A model generated the notes under the pieces. That model searched no databases. It worked only from the letters and a program-made list of their open reading frames with translations, and was not told where the DNA came from. A DNA stretch of 64,000 bases from Sedimenticola_A sp040506895 (GTDB taxonomy: Bacteria > Pseudomonadota > Gammaproteobacteria > Chromatiales > Chromatiaceae): the NCBI GenBank assembly GCA_040506895.1, contig JBEVVY010000001.1, positions 2,713,116 to 2,777,115 of the forward strand, read 5' to 3'. This document shows positions 34,728 through 42,299 of this stretch, piece after piece (positions within the stretch are counted from its first letter, which is position 1; each line of letters opens with the position of its first letter). The position numbers and the translations under genes are program-made.

Positions 34728-36341
34728 TCAGGGGATCATCCCGGCATAGGCGATCCCCGTCAGGTAGTGGATGTCGCGGTTGAACGTGACCAGGTCGTCC
34801 GTGGAGAATTTTCTGAAATCGTCATGGCCACAGGCGCGGGCGATCACCTTCATCAGCTCGTTGGTGGCTTCGAAGAAGTTGCACAGTTGTTTGGCCGACT
34901 TGTCGATCACCTGGCGCCTGCGCAGGGACTCCTTCTGGGTGGCGATACCCACCGGGCAGTTGTTTGTCTGACAGGCACGCATGCCGAGGCAGCCGATGGC
35001 CTGCAGTGCGGAGTTGGAGACCGCTACGGCATCCGCGCCGAGCATCATCGCCTTGGCAAAGTCTTCGGCGATGCGCAGGCCACCGGTGATGATCAGGCTG
35101 ACATCGTCAGCACCGGAAACATCCAGGTGTCGCCTGGCCCTGGCCAGCGCAGGAATGGTGGGCAGGTTGATGTTGTCCCTCAGTACCGTGGGCGCGGCAC
35201 CGGTTCCGCCGCCTCGTCCATCGAGGATGATGTAGTCGGCGCCGGCTTCCAGGGCGAAGTCGATATCCTTCTCGACGTGGCTCGCGGCGATCTTGAAGCC
35301 GATGGGGATGCCGCCGGTCTTTGCACGTACCTCGTTGGCGAGGGCGGCAAAGTCATCGGCGCTGTTGAGGTCCGGAAAGGTGGCGGGACTGATGGCCTCT
35401 TCGCCGGGCTGCAGACCACGCACCTCGGCGATCTCACCCTTCACCTTTTCCCCGGGAAGGTGCCCCCCGGTGCCTGTCTTTGCCCCCTGCCCCCCCTTGA
35501 AGTGAAAGGCCTGGGCCATGGCCACCTTGTCCCAGCCGAAGCCGAATCTGGCAGAGGCGAGTTCGTAGAAGTAGCGGCTGTTGCTGGCCTGCTCGTCCGG
35601 GAGCATGCCGCCCTCGCCACTGCAGATGCCGGTCTCTGCCATCTCCGCTCCCCGTGCCAGGGCGATTTTCGCTTCCCGTGACAGGGCGCCGAAACTCATG
35701 TCGGAGACAAACAGGGGCAGCGCCAGCCTGAGAGGGCGCTCGGCACCCGGGCCGATAATGGTTTCGGTCACTACAGGGGCTTCATCCAGCAGCGGCTTTT
35801 TCCACAACTGTGCCGGCAGGAACTGGATATCCTCCCACTTGGGCAGGCTGTTTCTGTCGACTCCCATGGCCGCGGTGAAGCCGTGGTGGCCGATCCGCTT
35901 CAGGCCGTTCCTGGAGAGCTCCCTGATATGCCGGGTATAGGGCTCCGTATCCTCCGGGTGGGTGTCGGCATAGAGGCCCAGGTACTGGTCGCGGGCAAAA
36001 GGCTGGGGATGCGCGTCGAGATAGTCGTTGATCTCCCGCTCATCCACCCAGATGCCGTCATCCTCGATCTTTGCGCTGAACCTGTGCAGTGCCTCCGCGT
36101 TGTTGTAGGCGGAGACACCGCTATCGAGGCGGTAGTCCCAGCCGTGGAGGCCGCAGATAATATCCTCGCCACTGACATGGCCGTCGGCCATCAGCGCCCC
36201 GCGATGCAGGCAGCGGCCGTAGAGCACAGAGACCCGGTCATCGAAGCGGGTGACCACAAGGTCGAGTCCGTTGACCTCGGCATGTACCGGCTGGCGGTCT
36301 TTCAGTTCGGAGAAGGTGGCTATACGCAGAGGCTTTTCCAT
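34728..36341 (-). CDS. Rieske-type domain fused to glutamate-synthase FMN domain
   Basis: A 537-aa protein. Residues ~5-105 form a Rieske 2Fe-2S domain (ligands in CLHRG near residue 44 and CGLHGW near residue 63). Residues ~150-537 form the GltB-type FMN/TIM-barrel domain (SDMSFGALSREAKIALARGA, GEGGMLPDEQ, KGGQGAKTGTGGHLPG, DGRGGGTGAAPTVLRDN) and a Cys-containing GMRACQTNNCPVGIATQ segment for the 3Fe-4S cluster. No N-terminal glutaminase or NADPH subunit is present. This resembles the FMN-binding glutamate-synthase-related proteins rather than GltB, with a Rieske electron-entry domain added. The reaction is unknown; ferredoxin-type chemistry is plausible given the neighbouring Rnf/Kor cluster. 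Confidence 0.82.
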   Translation of the reverse strand: MEKPLRIATFSELKDRQPVHAEVNGLDLVVTRFDDRVSVLYGRCLHRGALMADGHVSGEDIICGLHGWDYRLDSGVSAYNNAEALHRFSAKIEDDGIWVDEREINDYLDAHPQPFARDQYLGLYADTHPEDTEPYTRHIRELSRNGLKRIGHHGFTAAMGVDRNSLPKWEDIQFLPAQLWKKPLLDEAPVVTETIIGPGAERPLRLALPLFVSDMSFGALSREAKIALARGAEMAETGICSGEGGMLPDEQASNSRYFYELASARFGFGWDKVAMAQAFHFKGGQGAKTGTGGHLPGEKVKGEIAEVRGLQPGEEAISPATFPDLNSADDFAALANEVRAKTGGIPIGFKIAASHVEKDIDFALEAGADYIILDGRGGGTGAAPTVLRDNINLPTIPALARARRHLDVSGADDVSLIITGGLRIAEDFAKAMMLGADAVAVSNSALQAIGCLGMRACQTNNCPVGIATQKESLRRRQVIDKSAKQLCNFFEATNELMKVIARACGHDDFRKFSTDDLVTFNRDIHYLTGIAYAGMIP

Positions 36342-36448
36342 GGTGCGGTGACTCCCTGTATCGGTGTCGTTTTCTGTTTGTTGTCTGCCCTGGTACCAGG
36401 ACAGCGTTAATCAAGACCCTGCCGCAGCTGCGTTTATTTCAGGCGCGC

Positions 36449-37504
36449 CTACTCCTCTTCCTCCACCTGCAGCCCCATATCGGTGGCGCGCTTGCGCCAC
36501 AGGCGCCGTGCAAGCTGCTGCATGTCGGCGGCCTTGTCCCCCTCGTCCAGGATCTCCAGGCCGATGAGGGTCTCGACCACGTCTTCCAGGGAGACGATGC
36601 CCTCCATGCCACCGTACTCGTCGACGATGAGGGTAAGGTGAGCACGCTTGCGCAGCAGCAGGTCGAAGGCGTCGTAGACCGAGGCGCCGTCGGACAGGGT
36701 CGGCAGATCGCGGCGGTAAGTGACCAGGGACTTGTCGGTGTTGCCCCGGGCATAGGCGAGGATCATGTCGCTGCGCAGTACGAAACCGGTGACATGTTCC
36801 TGGTGGCCGCTGTAGACGGGAATGCGCGAAAAGCGCGAGTTGGCATAACTGGCGAAGAACTCCTCCACGCCCAGGGACTCCGGCAGTGAGAAGACCACCG
36901 GGCGGGGAGTCATGATATCGGTGATCCGGGTCTCTCGGAGCAGGAAGAGGTTCTTCAGGATGGCCGACTCCTTGGCATCGAGCTGGCCCTCCTTCTCCCC
37001 CAGGTCGGCCATCACGGCGAACTCCTCCCGGGTGAGTCCCTCCACCGTCTTGCCGTGGGAGAGGCCGTCGGTCAGTTTCTCCGACATCCAGACGAAGGGG
37101 CGCAGTATCCAGACCAGGAATTTCAGGCCATAGGCGGTGGCAGGTGCCAGGCGTCGCCAGTAATGGGCACCGAGGGTCTTTGGGATGATCTCCGAGAAGA
37201 TCAGGATCAGCAGGGTGAGTACTGCAGAGGCGAGTCCCACCCAGGCGCTGCCGAACACAACCGCTGCCTGGGCGCCGGCACCCGCCGCCCCGACGGTGTG
37301 GGCGATGGTGTTGAGTGTGAGGATGGCCGCCAGGGGCTTGTTGATATCGCTCTTGTGCTTTCGAAGCAGGGCCCCGTAGGGTTTGCCCTCCTGCTCGAGG
37401 ACCGCCACGTGGGCCATGGTGACACTGAGGATCACCGCCTCGGCGATGGAGCAGAGAAAGGAAAAACCGAGTGCAACGGAGACGTAGACGATGAGCAGGA
37501 TCAT
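36449..37504 (-). CDS. CNNM/DUF21 membrane protein with CBS pair
   Basis: A 351-aa protein with an N-terminal DUF21/CNNM transmembrane domain (four hydrophobic segments within residues ~1-135, including FSEIIPKTLGAHYW). Two CBS domains follow (MTPRPVVFSLPESL near residue 196 and YGGMEGIVSLEDVVETLIG near residue 306). The C-terminal CorC/HlyC domain of the longer family members is absent. Relatives bind adenine nucleotides and mediate Mg2+/Co2+ efflux or homeostasis. It is on the same strand as the Rnf cluster but separated from it by a repeat-rich gap, so it is probably an independent unit. Confidence 0.87.
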   Translation of the reverse strand: MILLIVYVSVALGFSFLCSIAEAVILSVTMAHVAVLEQEGKPYGALLRKHKSDINKPLAAILTLNTIAHTVGAAGAGAQAAVVFGSAWVGLASAVLTLLILIFSEIIPKTLGAHYWRRLAPATAYGLKFLVWILRPFVWMSEKLTDGLSHGKTVEGLTREEFAVMADLGEKEGQLDAKESAILKNLFLLRETRITDIMTPRPVVFSLPESLGVEEFFASYANSRFSRIPVYSGHQEHVTGFVLRSDMILAYARGNTDKSLVTYRRDLPTLSDGASVYDAFDLLLRKRAHLTLIVDEYGGMEGIVSLEDVVETLIGLEILDEGDKAADMQQLARRLWRKRATDMGLQVEEEE

Positions 37505-37549
37505 TTTGGAGTCGGTCCGGTTCTTTTGGCTTCATTAGAACACAGAACC

Positions 37550-37667
37550 GTAGGGTGCAATAGCACAGTGTATTGTGCTGTCCCGGTGGTGGGTTACGCT
37601 GCGTTAACCCACCCTACTGCTCTATCCGTCTAAAAACGTAGGGTGCAATAGCGAAGCGTATTGCACC
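37550..37667. repeat. REP-like palindromic repeats between CNNM gene and rnf operon
   Basis: The segment GTAGGGTGCAATAGC occurs twice (about 37550 and 37639), each followed by a reverse half (TATTGTGCT, TATTGCACC). The second copy makes a clear hairpin, GGTGCAATA/TATTGCACC (37642-37667). Between them GGTGGGTTA/TAACCCACC (37588-37613) forms another. This is the pattern of dispersed REP-like intergenic units. It lies downstream of the last gene of the Rnf run and could end transcription or stabilise the mRNA 3' end. Confidence 0.75.
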
Positions 37668-37669
37668 GA

Positions 37670-37858
37670 TCAGATCCCGGGGCCTGAGATATCGGCAGAT
37701 CGCTTTTTAGTGGGGCAGCTCTTGCTGCTGCAGGCACCGCAACCGGGCTTGTAGCCCTCTTCCTTCTCCGGGTCCTGCCTGGCGAGCCAGCGCTGGAACA
37801 GCACCCAGGCGCCGCACAACAGGCTGAGTCCGATCAGGGCGAAGATGTGGGTTTCCAT
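37670..37858 (-). CDS. Small Cys-rich single-span membrane protein, last gene of rnf operon
   Basis: A 62-aa protein with an N-terminal transmembrane helix (FALIGLSLLCGAWVLFQRWLA), a charged linker and a Cys-rich tail GCGACSSKSCPTKK. It begins 12 bp after the rnfA stop on the same strand. The size, single helix and Cys cluster recall NqrM, the small Fe-binding maturation factor needed by the homologous Na+-NQR. They also recall FeoB-associated Cys-rich proteins. A role in inserting the RnfA/RnfE iron centre is therefore a reasonable inference, not shown by sequence. Confidence 0.6.
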   Translation of the reverse strand: METHIFALIGLSLLCGAWVLFQRWLARQDPEKEEGYKPGCGACSSKSCPTKKRSADISGPGI

Positions 37859-37870
37859 GTCCGCTCCCCC

Positions 37871-38452
37871 TTATCCGGAACTGAACAGGCCGGCGAAGCC
37901 CATGAAGGCCATGGAGAGGATGCCGGCGATGATCAGGTTCATGGCAGTGCCCTGGATAAGGGCAGGCACATCGGAAAGCTCCGTCTCCTCGCGGATGCCG
38001 GCCATCAGCACCATGGCGAGGGTGAAGCCGGCGCCTGCGCCGAGGGCGAAGACCAGGCCTTCTGTAAATCCATAGCCCTTGTTGGTGGCGAAGATCGCCA
38101 GGCCAAGGATGGCACAGTTGGTGGTGATCAGGGGCAGGAAGATACCGAGCGCCTTGAACAGGGCGGGGCTCAGCTTTTTGATCGCCATCTCGATGAACTG
38201 CACGGTACTGGCGATCACCACGATAAAGCTGATCAGTCGCAGGTAGGGCGCGTGGGGCAGGATGTAGGTGTTGAGAAACCAGCTGCAGATGGCCGTCACG
38301 ATCAGCACGAAGGTGGTGGCCAGGCCCAGGCGGAACGAGGTCTCGAGCCTGCCGGATACCCCCAGGAAAGGACAGAGTCCCAGGAAATAGGCGAGTACGA
38401 AGTTGTTGACCAGCAGGGCGCTGATGAAGATCCAGACCAGGTCGTCCATCAC
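37871..38452 (-). CDS. rnfA: Rnf electron transport complex subunit A
   Basis: A 193-aa six-helix membrane protein: LVWIFISALLVNNFVLAYFLGLCPFLGVSG, with the conserved Cys of the intramembrane 2Fe-2S site in LGLCPFLGVSG and a second one in TNCAILG. RnfA and RnfE are inverted paralogues that form the membrane iron site through which electrons pass. The start overlaps the rnfE stop by 4 bp. It works with RnfB/C/D/G to couple ferredoxin:NAD+ electron transfer to Na+ or H+ translocation. Confidence 0.95.
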   Translation of the reverse strand: MMDDLVWIFISALLVNNFVLAYFLGLCPFLGVSGRLETSFRLGLATTFVLIVTAICSWFLNTYILPHAPYLRLISFIVVIASTVQFIEMAIKKLSPALFKALGIFLPLITTNCAILGLAIFATNKGYGFTEGLVFALGAGAGFTLAMVLMAGIREETELSDVPALIQGTAMNLIIAGILSMAFMGFAGLFSSG

Positions 38453-39099
38453 AGCATCTCCTTCTCGGCCGCGGCAACCTGCGCCATGAAGGCACGCTTG
38501 CGGGCGGTGATCCAGTTGAAGAAGAGCAGGATCAGGCCCAGGGTGATGAAGCCGCCCGGGGGCAGGATCATGATCACCCAGGGCTCGAAGCTCTCACCGA
38601 ACAGCGGGATGTTGAACAGGCTGCCGTTACCCAGGATCTCGCGTACACCCCCCAGGGCCAGCAGGGCGAACATGAAGCCGGCAGACATGCCGGCGGCGTC
38701 GATGACCGCCATCTTCACGCCATTACGGGAGGCGAAGGCCTCCTGGCGGCCGAGGATCATGCAGTTGGCCACGATCAATGGAATGAAGGCCCCCAGCTCC
38801 TTGTGTACCGCCGGCAGCAGCGCCAGGATGGTGTAGTCGGCGATGGTCACGAAGGTGGCGATGATGATGATGTAGAGGGAGATGCGCACCTGCTTGGGGA
38901 TCAGGTTCCTGAGACCCGCCACCAGGAAACTGGAGCCCATCAGCACGAACAGGGTCGCCAGTCCCATCACCAGGGAGTTGATGGCGGTGTTGGTCACCGC
39001 CAGCATGGGGCACATGCCCAGCACCTGGACGAAAACGGGATTGTCCCGCCAGAGGCCCTTGATGAACTCTTCGTAGCTGTTCTGCTCTCTCTTAGCCAT
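38449..39099 (-). CDS. rnfE: Rnf electron transport complex subunit E
   Basis: A 216-aa membrane protein paralogous to RnfA: GLWRDNPVFVQVLGMCPMLAVTNTAINSL carries the conserved Cys, with its partner in IVANCMILGRQEAFAS. Six transmembrane helices are predicted. AAGGAG at 39107-39112 gives a strong start at 39099. A palindromic repeat (39117-39202) separates it from rnfG and ends five bases before this SD, so rnfE is not translationally coupled to rnfG, unlike rnfG-rnfD-rnfC and rnfE-rnfA. Confidence 0.95.
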   Translation of the reverse strand: MAKREQNSYEEFIKGLWRDNPVFVQVLGMCPMLAVTNTAINSLVMGLATLFVLMGSSFLVAGLRNLIPKQVRISLYIIIIATFVTIADYTILALLPAVHKELGAFIPLIVANCMILGRQEAFASRNGVKMAVIDAAGMSAGFMFALLALGGVREILGNGSLFNIPLFGESFEPWVIMILPPGGFITLGLILLFFNWITARKRAFMAQVAAAEKEML

Positions 39100-39116
39100 G
39101 GCTACGCTCCTTACTC

Positions 39117-39202
39117 GTCATTCCGGCGAATGCCGGAATCCAGGCAGCATAGGATTGGAGCGCCTGGATTCCGGATCTCCGCAAAGCTTCGTCCGGAATG
39201 AC
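39117..39202. repeat. 86-bp palindromic repeat inside the rnf operon
   Basis: Outer arms GTCATTCCGG (39117-39126) and CCGGAATGAC (39193-39202) and inner arms CCGGAATCCAGG (39133-39144) and CCTGGATTCCGG (39163-39174) form a nested cruciform-like structure. The GTCATTCCGGCGAATGCCGG wording is a familiar dispersed repeat in beta/gammaproteobacteria. It sits between rnfG and rnfE, adjoining the rnfE ribosome-binding site. Confidence 0.85.
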
Positions 39203-39258
39203 GGACAATTTCTGCGCTACGCTTTCCGGGCATCTCGCTTCCAAATTTCTCAAATCCA

Positions 39259-39921
39259 TCATCCTTCATTTCCCCCCGGCTTCGGCTCGTTCCCCGGGGG
39301 TGGGAAGCGCTCTTTCCAGACCGCGTGCGCCTCGTTGATGATGCGCGCCACTGCCTTGGCGGATATGGTGGCGCCGGTGATGGCATCGATCTCGTTGGGC
39401 GCGGACTTGGTGCCCTTTTTCACGGTCTTGATCTCGGGGTCCGCTGAAAGATCGTCGAAGTTGGCGACGAACTCGGCATCCTTGTAGATCTTGTCCCCCA
39501 GTCCGGGCGTCTCGCGGCTGTCGAGAATCCACATGCCCACCACTTTCCGCTCGGTCGGTTTGTAACCGTAGAGCACGCTGATGGTGTCCTGGAAGCCCGG
39601 GCCGGCGTTGGGGATGGCGTAACCGATCAGCTGGTTCTGCCCGTCGTAGCCGCCGTAGACGATCTCGGCATCCTTGTCCGGTTCGGGGTTGGCCACCAGC
39701 TTGTTGTCCCTGTACTCAAGCAGCTGCATCTTCTTCACCCCGGGCAGTACCCGGAACACCGCCTGGCGCAGCTCTTCCGCCTTGTTGGCGGTGATGGTGG
39801 GCAGGGTCGCCTCGTAGATGCTGATGATGGCGACGCCGGAGATCAGGCCGGCGAAAGCGACCGACAGGGCCAGCTTGGCGCTGCCCGGGTCCTTCATGCT
39901 CTGGCTGTTGTCCATGCTCAC
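39259..39921 (-). CDS. rnfG: Rnf electron transport complex subunit G
   Basis: A 220-aa protein with one N-terminal transmembrane helix (LALSVAFAGLISGVAIISIYE) and a periplasmic FMN-binding domain. The flavinylation motif DAITGATIS near the C terminus contains the Thr that carries covalent FMN (residue ~187). The start overlaps the rnfD stop by 4 bp. RnfG passes electrons between RnfD and the membrane iron site. The gene has normal length and no missing key residue. Confidence 0.95.
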   Translation of the reverse strand: MSMDNSQSMKDPGSAKLALSVAFAGLISGVAIISIYEATLPTITANKAEELRQAVFRVLPGVKKMQLLEYRDNKLVANPEPDKDAEIVYGGYDGQNQLIGYAIPNAGPGFQDTISVLYGYKPTERKVVGMWILDSRETPGLGDKIYKDAEFVANFDDLSADPEIKTVKKGTKSAPNEIDAITGATISAKAVARIINEAHAVWKERFPPPGNEPKPGGNEG

Positions 39922-40946
39922 GAGGCGCCCTCCTTGCGGCCGCCCTCATCCCGGCCGAAGATGCGCGGCTGGGTGTAGCGGTCGATCAGTGGCGTTGCCG
40001 CGTTCATCAGCAGGATGGCGTACATCACCCCCTCGGGGAAACCGCCGAAGACCCGGATCAGTACCACCAGCAAACCGATGCCCAAGCCGAAGATCCAGGC
40101 CCCCTTCGGGGTCAGGGGGGAGGTGACCGGGTCGGTGGCCATGTAGATGGCGCCGATCAGCAAGCCGCCGGAGAGCAGGGTGAAGATGGGGCCGGGATAC
40201 TTGTCGCCGTCCACCAGGAAAAGGGCCAGGGAGAAGATCCCCGCCGCGAGAAAGATACCTGCGGGAATGCGCCAGTCGAAATCGCGGCGTATCAGCAGGA
40301 AGATGCCGCCGAGGATCAGCAGCAGGCCGCTGGTCTCGCCGATGCAGCCCCCGGTGTTGCCGATCAGCAGCGGCATGAGATCGGTCTCTACCTGCTCGAA
40401 TTTCATCAGCCCCAGGGGGGTCGCGGCGGAGACCGCGTCGTAGGTGGGCGTGACGAAGGGCAGCGACAGCACGCTGGGGGAGATGCTCCAGAACGTGGTG
40501 TCGGCTCCTGCCCAGGTGGTCATGGCGATGGGGAAGGTGGCGAGCAGGAAGGCGCGACCCACCAGGGCCGGATTGAACATGTTGTTGCCCAGGCCACCCC
40601 AGATCACCTTGCCGATACCGATGGCCGCGCTGCCGCCGATGAAGGCCATCCACATGGGCAGCCCCGGGGGCAGGGTAAGACCGAGTATCAGGCCGGTCAG
40701 CAGGGCGCTGTTGTCGGCCATGGCATCCCGGCGTTTCTCCTTGGAAGTGAATGCCCACTCCGTCAGCAGGGCACCCGCCATACTGGCCGCGAGCACCAGC
40801 AGGGCGCCGATGCCGAAGAACCAGATGCCGGCGAGGGTGGCCGGCAGCAGGGCCAGCCAGACATCGCGCATCGCGCTGGGGGTGGTCATCCCCTGGCGCA
40901 GCATGGGGGCCGACTGGATCAGCAGGTTGGGGTCTTTGCGGCTCAT
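39918..40946 (-). CDS. rnfD: Rnf electron transport complex subunit D
   Basis: A 342-aa protein with about nine transmembrane helices and the conserved flavinylation segment YDAVSAATPLG (Thr near residue 178), where FMN is attached covalently. Other family motifs are IGGSAAIGIGKVIWGGLGNNMFNPALVGRA and the C-terminal VRVFGGFPEGVMYAILLMNA-type segment. It overlaps rnfC and rnfG by 4 bp on each side. It forms the membrane flavin path and ion-translocating part with RnfG. Confidence 0.95.
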   Translation of the reverse strand: MSRKDPNLLIQSAPMLRQGMTTPSAMRDVWLALLPATLAGIWFFGIGALLVLAASMAGALLTEWAFTSKEKRRDAMADNSALLTGLILGLTLPPGLPMWMAFIGGSAAIGIGKVIWGGLGNNMFNPALVGRAFLLATFPIAMTTWAGADTTFWSISPSVLSLPFVTPTYDAVSAATPLGLMKFEQVETDLMPLLIGNTGGCIGETSGLLLILGGIFLLIRRDFDWRIPAGIFLAAGIFSLALFLVDGDKYPGPIFTLLSGGLLIGAIYMATDPVTSPLTPKGAWIFGLGIGLLVVLIRVFGGFPEGVMYAILLMNAATPLIDRYTQPRIFGRDEGGRKEGAS

Positions 40947-42292
40947 GCGGCACTACTCTTTCTGTTGCGCAGGGTGTCTTTCGCCGTGCGGATCAGCTGC
41001 ACGATAGGGATGCTGGAGGGGCAGGCGAAGGTGCAGGAGCCGCACTCCACGCAGTCCATCACCTGGTAATCCTTCATCTCGTCGAACTGGCGGTTGCGGG
41101 CCAGTCGCGCAAAACGCGACGGGTTTAGAAAATAGGGGCAGGCCTCCAGGCAGCGCCCGCAGCGGATGCAGGGGTACTCCCTCGGCCGGGCGGTCTCCTC
41201 GTCGGTGAAGGCGAGGATGCCAGAGCAGCCCTTGAGCACCGGTACGTCGAGGCTGGCGATGGGGGTACCCATCATGGGGCCGCCCATGATCACCTCGCGG
41301 GTCTCCTCCTTCAGGCCGCCGCAGAAGCGCAGAACCTCCCGCACCGGGGTGCCCAGGGGCACGATCAGGTTGGCGGGATAGGCGGCGCCGGGGCCGGAGA
41401 CCGTGACCACCCGCTCGATCAGGGGCATGCCCCGGTCGAACCAGTCGGCCAGGGCCACCAGGGTACCGACATTGTTCACTGCCACGCCGATGTCCCGGGG
41501 CAGCTGGCCGGCAGGGACCTCTTCGTCGTAGACCGCCTTGATCAGCATCTTCTCGGCACCCTGGGGGTATTTCACCGGCAGGGAGACCACGTCGATCGGC
41601 TGACCCTCGTCGATGCGGCTGCGCAGAATCTCGATGGCGTCGGGCTTGTTGGACTCCACGCCGATGGTGGCCCGCTCGGCCCCCAGCTTGGTCATCAGGA
41701 TCTCCACGCCGCGCAGCAGCACGTCGGGCCGCTCCATCATCAGGCGGTGGTCGTTGGTCAGGTAGGGCTCGCACTCGGCGCCGTTGACCAGCAGGCGCGT
41801 GATCTCCTGACCCTCCGGGATGGAGTACTTCACGTGGGCAGGGAAGGCCGCGCCGCCCAGTCCGACGATGCCCGCCTGCTGTACCTGCTCGATGAACGCC
41901 TCCATGCTGAGGGCTTCCCAGTCGATGGGCGGCTGGGGTTCGAGCTGCTGGGTGGCGTAGGGGTCGGCCTCGATCTCGATGGCGGGCTTGAAGCTGCCGT
42001 CCAGGTAGCGGTGTGGGCCGATGTCGCGCACCGTACCGGTCACCGGGCTGTGCAGGCAGGTCGAGACGAAGGCGCCCGCCTCTGCGATGAGCTGACCCCG
42101 TTTCACCTTCTGGCCCACCGTCACCACCGGTTTGGCGGGGGCGCCGATATGCTGGCCCAGGGGCATGGTGTAGCGATGCATGAACGGCACCCGCTGGATC
42201 GGGCGGTCCACCGTCTGCTCCTTGTGGCCATCGGGATGCACGCCATGGCTGAAGGATCCCTTGAACAGGTTGAGTGTACTCAGCAACGACAT
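40943..42292 (-). CDS. rnfC: Rnf electron transport complex subunit C
   Basis: A 449-aa cytoplasmic subunit from the ATG at 42292 (MSLLSTLNLFKGSFSHG); the frame open from 42394 runs into the upstream gene and is not used. An N-terminal barrel/biotin-like domain, a NuoF-like NADH/FMN domain (GIVGLGGAAFPAHVKYS, LLVNGAECEPYLTNDHRLM) and an SLBB domain are followed by two 4Fe-4S motifs, CIRCGRCLEACP and CVECGSCTFACP. It is the NAD(H)-reactive subunit. It lacks the long Ala/Lys-rich C-terminal extension of E. coli RsxC. It starts 7 bp after the stop of the PFOR-like gene. Confidence 0.94.
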   Translation of the reverse strand: MSLLSTLNLFKGSFSHGVHPDGHKEQTVDRPIQRVPFMHRYTMPLGQHIGAPAKPVVTVGQKVKRGQLIAEAGAFVSTCLHSPVTGTVRDIGPHRYLDGSFKPAIEIEADPYATQQLEPQPPIDWEALSMEAFIEQVQQAGIVGLGGAAFPAHVKYSIPEGQEITRLLVNGAECEPYLTNDHRLMMERPDVLLRGVEILMTKLGAERATIGVESNKPDAIEILRSRIDEGQPIDVVSLPVKYPQGAEKMLIKAVYDEEVPAGQLPRDIGVAVNNVGTLVALADWFDRGMPLIERVVTVSGPGAAYPANLIVPLGTPVREVLRFCGGLKEETREVIMGGPMMGTPIASLDVPVLKGCSGILAFTDEETARPREYPCIRCGRCLEACPYFLNPSRFARLARNRQFDEMKDYQVMDCVECGSCTFACPSSIPIVQLIRTAKDTLRNRKSSAA

Positions 42293-42299
42293 GCCGGCC

